NCBI GenBank assembly: GCA_021842405.1
Contig: JAKBZR010000026.1
Coordinates: 1 to 36,913 of the forward strand
Origin: a bacterium
Lineage (GTDB): Bacteria > Armatimonadota > Chthonomonadetes > Chthonomonadales > JAMCWF01
Direction: 5' to 3'
Length of the DNA stretch: 36,913 nucleotides
The notes below the pieces were generated by a model. That model saw nothing but the letters and a program-made list of their open reading frames with translations, was not told the DNA's origin and searched no databases. A program made the position numbers and the translations under genes. This document shows positions 28,070-36,386 of the stretch, one piece after another; positions within the stretch are counted from its first letter, which is position 1, and the number at the start of each line of letters is the position of its first letter.

Positions 28070-29425
28070 ATGAGCTCTCTCAACATGTTCGAAGATAAAC
28101 CGGACGCCGGGAATTCGGAACCACCGCTCTCCGAGTCGGCGCCGCTGGCTACTCGAATACGTCCCCGACAACTGAGCGATTTTGTGGGCCAGGAATCGGT
28201 CGTCGGTGCAGGCACCGTACTGCGGCGAGCCATTGAAGAGGATCGCCTCACATCACTCATCTTTTGGGGACCACCCGGCTGCGGCAAGTCCACCTTAGCC
28301 TCAATCATCGCCCACCAAACGAGCGCCGCCTTTGAGAACTACAGCGCCGTCACCGCCGGTGTCAACGATATCCGCCGGGTGATCGAAAGGGCGCAGGCGC
28401 GGGAACGCCGGAATCGGCAACGCACCATCCTGTTCATTGATGAGATTCACCGCTGGAACCGCAGCCAGCAGGACGCTTTGCTGCCTCACGTTGAAAACGG
28501 CACCATCGTTTTAATCGGCGCCACCACTGAAAATCCTTACTTTGAGGTCAATACGCCGCTGCTTTCCCGCTCCCGCGTCTTTCGTCTGGAGCCGCTGGGC
28601 AGCCGTGAGATAGGACAGCTTTTGCAGCGGGCCTTGGCCGATAAGGAGAGGGGCCTTGGAAATCTGGCGATTGAAGTGGAGCCGGTCGCGCTGGATCTGC
28701 TGTCTGAAATGGCGGATGGAGATGCCCGACTAGCCCTCAATGCGCTGGAGGTGGCGGCGCAGTCGGCGAAACCGGATGCGGAGGGGCGTCTTCGGGTGAG
28801 CGCGGAGCTGGCGGCTGAAGCGGCGCAGGCCCGCATTTTATCGTATGACAAATCCGGCGACGAACACTACGACACCATCTCGGCGTTCATCAAATCGGTT
28901 CGCGGCTCAGACCCCGACGCCGCCGTCTACTGGCTGGCAAAGATGTTGATCTCCGGTGAGGATCCTCGCTTCATCGCCCGGAGGCTGGTCATTCTGGCTT
29001 CGGAGGATATTGGAAACGCTGATCCAATGGGGCTGGTGGTAGCCAACGCGGCGGCTCAAGCGGTGATGTTTATCGGTTTGCCTGAGGCGGAGCTTACGCT
29101 GGCTCAAGCCGCCACCTACCTTGCCGGCGCGCCCAAAAGCAACTCCTCCACCATGGCCATATCAAGAGCCAAAGCGGAGCTTTCGGAACATGGGGCTTTG
29201 CCGGTTCCCTCGCATCTTCGCGATGCCCACTATCGTGCGGCAAAGCGGCTGGGGCACGGGGAGGGATATCGCTACCCGCACGATTATCCCGGCAACTTCG
29301 TGCCGCAAAAATATCTGCCTGACCACGTGCAGGGGCTTCCATTTTATGAACCGAGTGAAAACGGTGCCGAGGCTGAAATAAAACGGCGGTTGGCGCTCTG
29401 GCGGGAACGGATGCGGGAATTCTGA
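28070..29425 (+). CDS. rarA: replication-associated recombination protein RarA (MgsA, AAA+ ATPase)
   Basis: RarA is a clamp-loader-like ATPase acting at stalled replication forks. From ATG 28070 (MSSLNMFEDK) it has 451 residues. Walker A is GPPGCGKST, Walker B is ILFIDEIHRWNRSQQDALLP, and sensor 1 is IGATTENPYFEVN. The C-terminal oligomerisation domain carries ASEDIGNADP and YLAGAPKSNSS, both typical of the family. The N-terminal PLATRIRPRQLSDFVGQE is also diagnostic. The track's start at 28049 is a GTG without support. It ends 87 bp before the convergent rpsT stop. Confidence 0.96.
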   Translation: MSSLNMFEDKPDAGNSEPPLSESAPLATRIRPRQLSDFVGQESVVGAGTVLRRAIEEDRLTSLIFWGPPGCGKSTLASIIAHQTSAAFENYSAVTAGVNDIRRVIERAQARERRNRQRTILFIDEIHRWNRSQQDALLPHVENGTIVLIGATTENPYFEVNTPLLSRSRVFRLEPLGSREIGQLLQRALADKERGLGNLAIEVEPVALDLLSEMADGDARLALNALEVAAQSAKPDAEGRLRVSAELAAEAAQARILSYDKSGDEHYDTISAFIKSVRGSDPDAAVYWLAKMLISGEDPRFIARRLVILASEDIGNADPMGLVVANAAAQAVMFIGLPEAELTLAQAATYLAGAPKSNSSTMAISRAKAELSEHGALPVPSHLRDAHYRAAKRLGHGEGYRYPHDYPGNFVPQKYLPDHVQGLPFYEPSENGAEAEIKRRLALWRERMREF

Positions 29426-29512
29426 GAAAGAACCGCTGATCCTAATTTGCGCCACCCGGTTGCAGAGCAGCTTGGGACGAAGTGGGAGTGTGTCGCTCGC
29501 TCTGATGAGAAA

Positions 29513-29887
29513 CTAAGCGGTGGTTCCCGGCTCCGTCTTTTTGCGCCGGATCGTTCGTTTTTTCGGCTCGGACGGCGTTTCGATAACCTGAGCGGCGGCT
29601 GGAGCGGCCGTGTTCGTGGCGGCTGCCAATGCGAGGTTCGCTCGCTTCATGAGTCGAGATTTGCGGCGGGCGGCGGCATTGGGATGAATGATCCCGCGCT
29701 CGGCGGTCTTGTCAATCACGCTGAGCGTCTGCTTCAAGGATTCCTGAATGGCGTCCGGTGCGCCGGTCTCGATGACCTGTTTAGCTTTTTTAATGAAGGT
29801 CTTTACGGCCGATTTGGCCGCACTATTCCGCAAATGGTTTTGACGCGATTTTTTAACGTCCTTTTTAACCGATTTTATATTGGGCAC
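29513..29887 (-). CDS. rpsT: 30S ribosomal protein S20 with a C-terminal extension
   Basis: S20 binds 16S rRNA early in 30S assembly. The first 87 residues or so are canonical (MPNIKSVKKDVKKSRQNHLRN, KSAVKTFIKKA, KTAERGIIHPNAAARRKSRLMKRAN). About 37 extra residues follow, low in complexity, rich in Ala/Pro/Thr and then basic (KKRTIRRKKTE). Most S20 proteins end near residue 87-90, so the tail is unusual. GAGGTG 5 nt before the ATG is a good ribosome-binding site. It is monocistronic, with its own promoter and a leader of about 48 nt that could serve autoregulation. Confidence 0.94.
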   Translation of the reverse strand: MPNIKSVKKDVKKSRQNHLRNSAAKSAVKTFIKKAKQVIETGAPDAIQESLKQTLSVIDKTAERGIIHPNAAARRKSRLMKRANLALAAATNTAAPAAAQVIETPSEPKKRTIRRKKTEPGTTA

Positions 29888-29941
29888 TCTTTCACCTCGT
29901 TGAGCATGCGCTCGTAAGCCACACCCCGTTTTCGCGAAGCC

Positions 29942-29971
29942 AGTATACCTTCAAATGGCCGCTCCATGCAA
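29942..29971 (-). promoter_or_regulatory. rpsT promoter
   Basis: TTGCAT (29971-29966), an 18-nt spacer and TATACT (29947-29942) lie on the minus strand about 55 nt before the rpsT ATG. Confidence 0.65.
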
Positions 29972-30053
29972 CTCTTTCCCTGTTAATAAATGTAACGATC
30001 AGGCCATATCATCGTCTATAATAGAAAATCGGAATCAGCGGTAGATGTGTCGA

Positions 30054-30195
30054 ATGAGTTCAGTTCTCTGGGTAATTTAGGCAGCAGGCTTTACCCCTAT
30101 AGCAATAATCAACTTCCTCCCCCCTCGTGGGGGAGGGTTGGGGCGGGGGGGGCGACAAATGCTGCCAGAAAACATTCCCCGAAAATTGAACTCTT
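30054..30195 (+). repeat. AAGAGTTCAGTT element, full copy 4 (subtype a)
   Basis: The left end is ATGAGTTCAGTTCTCTGGGT and the right end CCCCGAAAATTGAACTCTT. It shares the GTAATTTAGGCAGCAGGCTT block with copy 1. Its core, CCTCCCCCCTCGTGGGGGAGG, continues as GGGGGAGGGTTGGGGCGGGG (G-runs 30129-30152). It lies in the 389-bp divergent gap between rpsT and ftsE. The gap also holds the two genes' promoters and an isolated TATAAT at 30017. Confidence 0.85.
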
Positions 30196-30212
30196 TCGAT
30201 GTGCCAGCCCGC

Positions 30213-30241
30213 TTGACAGGGTGGAGATGAGGTGATTTAAT
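30213..30241 (+). promoter_or_regulatory. ftsE promoter
   Basis: TTGACA (30213-30218), a 17-nt spacer and TTTAAT (30236-30241) lie 35 nt before the ftsE ATG and 17 nt after the end of repeat copy 4. Confidence 0.75.
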
Positions 30242-30276
30242 GACACCATCTTACGGAGTCTGGCGGCCTTCACACT

Positions 30277-30981
30277 ATGATTGATTTACAACATGTTTCG
30301 GTGGCATACGAGGACACCTACGCTCTGCGCGATGTCAGCCTGAGCATTGAAAAGGGGGAGTTCGTCTTTCTGGTCGGTGCGAGCGGCGCCGGCAAATCCA
30401 CCTTGATTCGGTTGCTGTATCACGGGCAGTTGCCCACCAGCGGAAAGGTGATCGTGGCCGGTCAGCGGGTCAATGAGTTAAGATCGCACGATGTGCCCTA
30501 TTTCCGGCGCAAGATGGGCATCGTCTTCCAGGATTTCGGCCTGCTGCCCGATAAAACCGTCTTTGAAAACGTGGCCTTTGCCTTGCGGGTGATTGGAGCT
30601 TCACGGAGGGATATTCGGCGCCAAGCGCCGCTCATACTGGAAATGGTGGGGCTGGATGGGCGATGCGATGCTTTGCCGGCTCAGTTGTCGGGTGGTGAGC
30701 AGCAGCGCGTCGCGATCGCTCGCGCCCTGGTGAACAATCCTCCCTTGCTGCTGGCCGATGAGCCGACCGGAAACCTGGACCCGGAAACCTCGAAGGGCAT
30801 CATAGACCTGCTCCACCATATCAATTTGCGCGGCACCACCGTGCTGGTCGCAACTCACGATCAGATTGTGGTAGATTGTTTTCGCCGCCGGGTGATCGAG
30901 TTGGACAAGGGTCATCTGGTGCGTGACGAAGAGGGTGGAGCCTATTTCAATGCCGTTATCCAGTCTAGCGTTCCTGTTTGA
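30277..30981 (+). CDS. ftsE: cell-division ABC ATPase FtsE
   Basis: FtsE is the ATPase that, with FtsX, switches on septal murein hydrolases. The 234-residue protein has Walker [11 protein letters not shown] (about 33-42), the Q-loop [15 protein letters not shown], signature [15 protein letters not shown], Walker [13 protein letters not shown] and the switch His in ATHD. The FQDF.LLPD.TV stretch is specific to FtsE. It heads ftsE-ftsX-LytM peptidase and overlaps ftsX by 32 nt. Confidence 0.96.
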   Translation: MIDLQHVSVAYEDTYALRDVSLSIEKGEFVFLVGASGAGKSTLIRLLYHGQLPTSGKVIVAGQRVNELRSHDVPYFRRKMGIVFQDFGLLPDKTVFENVAFALRVIGASRRDIRRQAPLILEMVGLDGRCDALPAQLSGGEQQRVAIARALVNNPPLLLADEPTGNLDPETSKGIIDLLHHINLRGTTVLVATHDQIVVDCFRRRVIELDKGHLVRDEEGGAYFNAVIQSSVPV

Positions 30982-31852
30982 GGAGGCGGCCAAAAACATC
31001 CGCCGTCACAGCCTGATGTCATTCGCGGCGTTGGGTACGGTGGCGATGTCTTTGGCCGTCTTCGGCGGCGCCCTATATGGCATTTACCGTGTGAACCAAG
31101 TCGTATCGGCCCAGCCCAGCCAGTTGGAAATCCTTGCCTTTATGCACGTCAAAACACGGCGCTCCGAAGCGCTGGCGGTGATGCAGCGAATCCAAAAGCT
31201 GCCGTCGGTAAAAAGCGTCAATCTGGTGACCAAAGAGCAGGCGTGGGCGCATTTTATGGCGGAGGACCGCCTGAACAAGACGAATCTCACCACCGCCGTC
31301 ACCGGCAATCCCTTGCCGGACCGGCTCGATATCCGGGTGAAAAATCCACACGAGCTTGGCGCAGTCGCCGACCAATTGAGGAATCAAACCCTCTTTCCTC
31401 AGATTAAATCGGTGTTGGACGACCACCGTTTACTGAAAATATTGCTGGCCGGTGTGGGTCTGCTACGAGTGGTGGGCGGCCTGCTGGCATTTCTTTTATT
31501 TTGTGCCACCACTTTCATCATCCACAACACGCTGCGATTGACGCTGGTAGCCCGGCGGCGTGAGATCCGGATTATGCAGCTTGTTGGCGCCACAAGCTGG
31601 TTTATCCGCCTGCCGCTGGTATTGGAGGGCACCTTCCACGGGCTGGCCGGGGGAATCATAGCCGGCGTGATCGTTCTTATTGCGGCCAATTCAATCAGCA
31701 ACTTAATGTCGCAGTTTCAATCCAAGCTGTCGCTCGTCTCCGTTTCAGCCGGCAACCCCATATTTATCGTGCTGCTGCTGGCGGTGGCCGGCGCGCTGAT
31801 CGGCATGGGCGCCAGTCTCTTCTCCATCCGCCGCTTTCTGGCGCGAGCCTAG
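30950..31852 (+). CDS. ftsX: cell-division permease-like protein FtsX
   Basis: FtsX passes FtsE ATPase cycling across the membrane to a LytM/EnvC-type activator or hydrolase. From ATG 30950 ([20 protein letters not shown]) it has 300 residues. One TM segment (about 25-45) is followed by the extracytoplasmic loop (PSVKSVNLVTKEQAWAHF) and three more TM segments in the C-terminal half. EIRIMQLVGATSWFIRLPLVLEG is the conserved FtsX coupling region. The gene begins inside ftsE and ends 5 nt before the peptidase. Confidence 0.95.
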   Translation: MPLSSLAFLFEEAAKNIRRHSLMSFAALGTVAMSLAVFGGALYGIYRVNQVVSAQPSQLEILAFMHVKTRRSEALAVMQRIQKLPSVKSVNLVTKEQAWAHFMAEDRLNKTNLTTAVTGNPLPDRLDIRVKNPHELGAVADQLRNQTLFPQIKSVLDDHRLLKILLAGVGLLRVVGGLLAFLLFCATTFIIHNTLRLTLVARRREIRIMQLVGATSWFIRLPLVLEGTFHGLAGGIIAGVIVLIAANSISNLMSQFQSKLSLVSVSAGNPIFIVLLLAVAGALIGMGASLFSIRRFLARA

Positions 31853-31857
31853 CGCCG

Positions 31858-33042
31858 ATGATGTCGGGACGCCTTACCATTCCACCACAGCGCATTCGGG
31901 TACTGTTCTGGCTGTTTTCGGCAATCCTGTGCACCGTGATATCGGTCTACGCCGCCCCGAAACGCCCCTCTCCGGCTGCGAAAAGAACGATCCGAGAGAA
32001 GCTGAATGTGCTGCAGGGAGTGCGGTCACGAATTAGCCAGGTGCGCTCTCAAATCACCACCACCCGCCGCAAGGAGAACAACGTCATCGGACAGATTGGG
32101 GCGGTGGAGGCGCGATTAAATCACACCGTTACCCAGCTTCATACGATTCACGCTACGCTTCAACGGCTTTCCGCCGACCATAGGATGTTGACTCGGCGTA
32201 TCGCCCTGACACAGCGGGGGCTCTCCTGGCACCAGCATCTGCTCGGGCTGCGCATTCGACAAAACTACGAGCACGGTGATGGAAACTATCTGGAGGTTCT
32301 TTTCCGCTCTCGTAGTATGAATGATCTTTTGTCGCGCACCTATTACGTGCACTACATTGTGAGGAGCGATACCGATTTGCTGCGCAGGGTGCAGGCGGAG
32401 GAGCATCAGTTAATTGCCGATCGGACGCGCCTGGCTCGCCAGGAGGCGGAGAAGCAGGCGCTGGGTGGCGAAGTGCAGGCTCAAACCGATCAATATAAAT
32501 CGGATATGAACCAAAAGCAGTCGCTCTTGCACAACTTGCAGGCAACGCGCGAAGGCTATCAGGAATCGCTGGATATCCTGGAACGCGAATCGGCGGAGAT
32601 CGAGGCGCGCATCCAGGCATTGGAGCAGACCCCGAGCGGTCATGCTCGATATATCCAGCATTGGAACGGACATTTCATCAAACCGGTTATCGGGCCGATC
32701 ACCTCTCCGTTCGGCATGCGTTTTCACCCCATCCTGCACCGCTGGCTGATGCATACCGGCGTTGATATCGGGGTGCCTTACGGGACGCCGATCCATGCCG
32801 CGGCCGCCGGGGTGGTGATTATGGCCGGTTATATGCGGGGATACGGCTATACGGTCATCATTGATCATGGCGGCGGCGTTTCAACCTTGTATGCGCATTG
32901 CGAAGAACTGCTGGTGCATGAGGGGGAACACGTGGATCAGGGGAAGGTGATCGGGTTGGTCGGCAGCACCGGGTTGGCTACCGGGCCGCATCTCCACTTT
33001 GAGGTTCGCATCAACGGTGTCCCCGTCAACCCCCACTACTAA
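31858..33042 (+). CDS. secreted coiled-coil LytM/M23 peptidase, EnvC-like
   Basis: This 394-residue murein endopeptidase or activator has an N-terminal signal/anchor (about 14-32, VLFWLFSAILCTVISVYAA). A long coiled coil in two blocks (about 44-110 and 165-255) follows, then an M23 domain (about 275-394). Unlike E. coli EnvC, which is a catalytically dead activator, this one keeps the zinc ligands HTGVDIG and HLHFE plus YAHC, so it should cut peptidoglycan itself. Its place directly after ftsEX fits the FtsEX-regulated hydrolase model, with the coiled coil docking on the FtsX loop. It starts 5 nt after the ftsX stop. Confidence 0.93.
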   Translation: MMSGRLTIPPQRIRVLFWLFSAILCTVISVYAAPKRPSPAAKRTIREKLNVLQGVRSRISQVRSQITTTRRKENNVIGQIGAVEARLNHTVTQLHTIHATLQRLSADHRMLTRRIALTQRGLSWHQHLLGLRIRQNYEHGDGNYLEVLFRSRSMNDLLSRTYYVHYIVRSDTDLLRRVQAEEHQLIADRTRLARQEAEKQALGGEVQAQTDQYKSDMNQKQSLLHNLQATREGYQESLDILERESAEIEARIQALEQTPSGHARYIQHWNGHFIKPVIGPITSPFGMRFHPILHRWLMHTGVDIGVPYGTPIHAAAAGVVIMAGYMRGYGYTVIIDHGGGVSTLYAHCEELLVHEGEHVDQGKVIGLVGSTGLATGPHLHFEVRINGVPVNPHY

Positions 33043-33157
33043 TACAGCGGTAATCGGCATCCTGCTGGTGACGGCGGGGGCGATGGCGCTCTCATCCGAG
33101 CATCGAAAAAAGGCAATAATTCCCCAGAATGATGAATTTCCCTATCTCTCGTTGTAA
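33017..33157 (+). CDS. possible 46-codon membrane peptide overlapping the peptidase 3' end
   Basis: A GTG-started frame (MSPSTPTTNTAVIGILLVTA...) begins 26 nt before the peptidase stop and ends at TAA 33157. It carries one hydrophobic segment followed by a basic patch (SSEHRKK). In many genomes the next gene here is a membrane-anchored CtpA protease, so this could be its truncated N-terminus, a small membrane protein or chance. No ribosome-binding site is clear. Confidence 0.25.
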   Translation: MSPSTPTTNTAVIGILLVTAGAMALSSEHRKKAIIPQNDEFPYLSL

Positions 33158-33402
33158 AATAGAAGGGGTTAGCCAAACGATGTGCCGATTTGAGTCGGCC
33201 GGTATTACTTGAATCCCCGCATTTTCAAGGTGAACTCTCGTGCGTTGGATGGTCGTATAATAGGCGTATTGGCTGATTGGAAGTCCCATCGCCTAATGGG
33301 GTATCTATCCATCGAAGAAGCGCCGATCCCTCATCCAGGCGTGCTCCCAATTCAATAAAATAGCATCGGATAGGCAAAGTCAATTCATGGTGAAAGGATC
33401 TT
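33158..33402. other. intergenic region ahead of the coiled-coil gene
   Basis: The 362-bp gap from the peptidase stop to the next gene holds the doubtful small ORF above, an isolated TATAAT at 33256-33261 without a good -35, and AAAGGA just before the next start. No repeat element of either class is present. Confidence 0.3.
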
Positions 33403-33405
33403 GTG

Positions 33406-35169
33406 ATGTCAGACTTGAATTCAGTTAGTGTTTTAAGTTCTTCGGAAGATTTTCAGAGCTACTTAGATTCCATCGCGATAAAATTGGCCGATCGCGTCCG
33501 CGATCGGCATCTGTTTTTAATGAAAGCAATCCATCAGATTGAAGAACGGATCGTAATCGCGCATGAGCTGGAGATTGAGGAGGTTGAGCAGGAACTACGG
33601 GAGCTGCTGGCCGAAGCGAAAATATCGCTGGAGCGGTTGGAGCGGTTTAACGGGCAACATGAGCTGGGAGAAGTTGAAATGGAGCTGCCGAAAATTGCGG
33701 TTGAGCCGGATATCGTCCTTGAGCAAGCGGTAGCCATTGTGAACGGCCCAGCCGAGACCGAAGCCCAGCATGAAGAGGCACCCTGCGCAGTTGAAAAGAT
33801 CGAAGAGCCGACTCTAGCGGTGGAAACGGAGGTGGCGGCCGAAACCCTCGAAATGGAGATGTTTGAGGAAACGCCATCTCGTGATTTAAGAGAGATACTG
33901 GCCAATCTGGATGAGCTGGAGCAGGCGGACACCGAAATTATCGCGCGATCGGCGGAAGATTGGCCCGCCCTCTGCCGAGAAAAAGCGATATTGTGTAAGC
34001 TCCGCTCTCTCCAGCGCGAACTAGAGTATCAAAACCGGGATCTCTTCCAGCTTTACGAGGTGCGCCGTAAAATAAAGGACAAAGTATATTCGCAGTTTGG
34101 CGAATCCCATTACATCATTCCCCTCGATCCCAAACACTCCAAGCTGGAGATCCACGAGTGGAATCGCTTGGCCGATCTCTATGAGGGGTTGGCCGCCGCC
34201 TGGGATCTGTTTAACGACCTCTTGGAAAGTAGCGACCAGTTCACCGAAGGCGAGCTGCATAAATTGCTGGAGGTGGTGGCGGCCCGGCAATCCTTGATGC
34301 ACCGATTTATCCTGGCCGCATTAGGTGAAAGGGCGTTTGACCTCAGCCAGCGTCTCCTGTATGAGCAGCTTAAAAAAATGGTGAGTGAGCGTGATATCTT
34401 CTTGAGCTGCCTCTCCAACGATTACAGCGAGGAAGAACTGGAAGCTCGCATAGCGACTCAAGAATCGATCGAGCAGCGGCATCAAAATCGTCTTGAGAAG
34501 GATCAGGCGAAAGAAAAGGCGCTGCGGGATCTCGAAGCTCTGCTCACCTTGCCCGATTTCGGAACCTATAAAAGCGATGGCAACGACCTCTGCGAGAAGG
34601 TAATCGCCTGCCGAAACGCCGGAATTCCCGCTTCCAACAAAAAGTTGGGCGACCTGGTCGCCGATTGGCATGCACTGCTGGCTGACAGTGACGATAAGCA
34701 TATCAAGGAACTGATACGGGAGCTGGATCGGCGTGAAGAGAAAGCCAGCGCGCACCACGCGGCACCGGTGGAGGTCGAAGAGAATTCAACCAACGGAGCG
34801 ATCGATCCGGCGATCCTGCAGAGCGTGTTGAAGGTTACTCAGAACAAAAAATGCCTTATTATTGGTGGCCAGCGTCGAGAGGAAAACCGCACCGAGCTTC
34901 AGCGCATTCTGGAGCTGGAAGATCTCGACTGGCCCAGCACCAAAGGTAACGAGAGCTTCCGCGAGTTCGAGGACGGCATCCAGCATGCCGATTTTGTGAT
35001 CCTGCTGATCCGTTTTATCCGGACCGGTTGGAAGCGTGTCAGCGATATCTGTGAGCGCAGCGGTAGCAAGCTAATTCGAGTGCCGGGTGGATACGGGGTG
35101 TCGCAGATCGTCCATCAACTCTACAGCCAGGTCTGCGTGGAGGGCCGGCCCGACCACCGTCCTGACTGA
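33406..35169 (+). CDS. coiled-coil protein with a DUF2325-like C-terminal domain
   Basis: This 587-residue protein (ATG preceded by an in-frame GTG) is largely helical and acidic. The N-terminal 70 residues or so form a Glu-rich helix (EERIVIAHELEIEEVEQELRELLAEAK), then an acidic linker (about 85-160) and more coiled coil to about 470. The last 100 residues look like DUF2325, a Rossmann-like module: KKCLIIGGQRREENRTELQRILEL, HADFVILLIRFIRTGWKRVSDIC, GSKLIRVPGG. DUF2325 often ends large proteins of unknown role. There is no signal peptide. AAAGGA upstream supports the start. It converges on the uracil-DNA glycosylase gene with a 6-bp gap. The function is unknown. Confidence 0.75.
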   Translation: MSDLNSVSVLSSSEDFQSYLDSIAIKLADRVRDRHLFLMKAIHQIEERIVIAHELEIEEVEQELRELLAEAKISLERLERFNGQHELGEVEMELPKIAVEPDIVLEQAVAIVNGPAETEAQHEEAPCAVEKIEEPTLAVETEVAAETLEMEMFEETPSRDLREILANLDELEQADTEIIARSAEDWPALCREKAILCKLRSLQRELEYQNRDLFQLYEVRRKIKDKVYSQFGESHYIIPLDPKHSKLEIHEWNRLADLYEGLAAAWDLFNDLLESSDQFTEGELHKLLEVVAARQSLMHRFILAALGERAFDLSQRLLYEQLKKMVSERDIFLSCLSNDYSEEELEARIATQESIEQRHQNRLEKDQAKEKALRDLEALLTLPDFGTYKSDGNDLCEKVIACRNAGIPASNKKLGDLVADWHALLADSDDKHIKELIRELDRREEKASAHHAAPVEVEENSTNGAIDPAILQSVLKVTQNKKCLIIGGQRREENRTELQRILELEDLDWPSTKGNESFREFEDGIQHADFVILLIRFIRTGWKRVSDICERSGSKLIRVPGGYGVSQIVHQLYSQVCVEGRPDHRPD

Positions 35170-35175
35170 CACGGC

Positions 35176-35826
35176 TTAAAACAGGGTGGGCGGGGCTTCC
35201 TTGCGGGCTGCGGCCACCTTTTTGCGAGCCGATTCGATATCCCCAATGAGTTGCGCGCGCCCGCTGGCGAAGCCTTCGGCGTCTTGCCTTAAGATGTAGG
35301 CCGGGTGCAAGGTGGCCATAATGTAGCGGGCGAAGGGGCTGGAGGTGAACCAAGTGCCGCGCTCCTGCAGCATGCGAAAGTTCTTGTGGATAAGAGTATT
35401 TGCGGAGGGCGCGCCCAAACAGACGATCACCAGTGGGCCGATCAGCCGCAACTGCTGATCCAACCAATTGAAACAGGCCTCAATTTCATCGGGGCGGGGT
35501 GCTCGATTTCGCGCGCGGCCGTTTTCGATTTCGCAGGCGCGACACTTCACCACGTTACAGATATAGACGTACTTGCGAGTTAACCGGCACTCCAGCAGGC
35601 ATTCATCCAGCAGCGCTCCTGCCCGGCCCACAAAGGGGCGCCCGGTGGCATCTTCTTGCTGTCCCGGACCTTCGCCGACAAAGACCAGCGGCGCTTTCGG
35701 GTTGCCCTCTCCGAAGACGACCTTCGTTCTGATTTGGGAGAGGTGGCAGGCGGTGCAGCTTTGAGCTTGTGCGGAAAGCTCGATCAGTTGATGGACTTGC
35801 TCATCTTCCACGTTAAGCTCATCCAT
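35176..35826 (-). CDS. family-4 uracil-DNA glycosylase (4Fe-4S)
   Basis: It removes uracil from DNA to start base-excision repair. From ATG 35826 (MDELNVEDEQ) it has 216 residues, the usual length; the track's 70-residue N-terminal extension lies inside the HIT gene. Cluster cysteines lie in CTACHL (about 24-27) and CNVVKCR (about 90-95). Motif A is GEGPGQQEDATGRPFVGRAG and motif B is LHPAYILR. Between KCR and RNRAPRPDE there is an insertion with an extra Cys (ACEIENGRA), where most relatives have a short PPxNR. The start overlaps the HIT stop by 8 nt. Confidence 0.93.
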   Translation of the reverse strand: MDELNVEDEQVHQLIELSAQAQSCTACHLSQIRTKVVFGEGNPKAPLVFVGEGPGQQEDATGRPFVGRAGALLDECLLECRLTRKYVYICNVVKCRACEIENGRARNRAPRPDEIEACFNWLDQQLRLIGPLVIVCLGAPSANTLIHKNFRMLQERGTWFTSSPFARYIMATLHPAYILRQDAEGFASGRAQLIGDIESARKKVAAARKEAPPTLF

Positions 35827-36331
35827 TGGAACGTTCGTCACCTTCATAAGCGATGCCGGCGATCGGCAGCAAGCGGCGATAGGTCTGCTGGAGGCTTTCG
35901 GGCAGCACACGGGCGTCAGCCAATACCGGCATAAAGTTCGTATCCCCATTCCAGCGTGGCACGATGTGCAGGTGGATGTGATCCGCAATGCCGGCGCCGG
36001 CCGCTCTGCCCATATTGATGCCAACATTAAATCCATCCGGGTGGAATGTACGAGTTAAAAGGTTGATAGAGCGCCGGGTCAGATCCATCATTTCTAGCAA
36101 CGCCGCCGGCTGGAGATCGTTAAGATCGGCGGTATGTTCGTAGGGGGCGACCAGGAGATGGCCGTTGCTGTATGGGAATGCGTTGAGGATGACAAAGGCG
36201 AGTAGGCCACGATAGAGAATCAGGTTCTCTTCGTCGCATTTCTGGCCCGGCTTTTCGCAAAAGATGCAGCCGGTAACGCTGCTGGCCTTTTCGATATATT
36301 GCATGCGCCACGGCGCCCACAATTGTTTCAT
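35819..36331 (-). CDS. HIT-family nucleotide hydrolase/Ap4A phosphorylase-like
   Basis: This 170-residue histidine-triad protein acts on nucleotide phosphates (Ap4A-type). The triad is HIHLHIVPRW (about 118-127). The N-terminal WAPWRMQYI and CIFCEKP (Cys22/Cys25, with a further Cys at 32, perhaps zinc-binding) mark the Ap4A phosphorylase-like bacterial subgroup, as do FNVGINMGRAAGAGI and NGDTNFMPVLADARVLPE. GAAGAG precedes the ATG. It lies 55 nt downstream of atpG on the same strand and is coupled to the uracil-DNA glycosylase. Confidence 0.93.
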   Translation of the reverse strand: MKQLWAPWRMQYIEKASSVTGCIFCEKPGQKCDEENLILYRGLLAFVILNAFPYSNGHLLVAPYEHTADLNDLQPAALLEMMDLTRRSINLLTRTFHPDGFNVGINMGRAAGAGIADHIHLHIVPRWNGDTNFMPVLADARVLPESLQQTYRRLLPIAGIAYEGDERSNG

Positions 36332-36386
36332 TCTCTTCGATACTTTACCGTTTTAAGTCCTAATGGCGTTTACCTTACGACCCAAA

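Noticed and set aside
33231-33261. GTGAACTCTC followed by TATAAT as another element end plus promoter
   Set aside because: The match to the element terminus is only eight or nine bases, and no -35 box fits between it and TATAAT.
35827-36036. 70-residue Cys-rich N-terminal extension of the uracil-DNA glycosylase
   Set aside because: It lies wholly within the HIT gene in another frame; the family begins close to MDELNVEDEQ.
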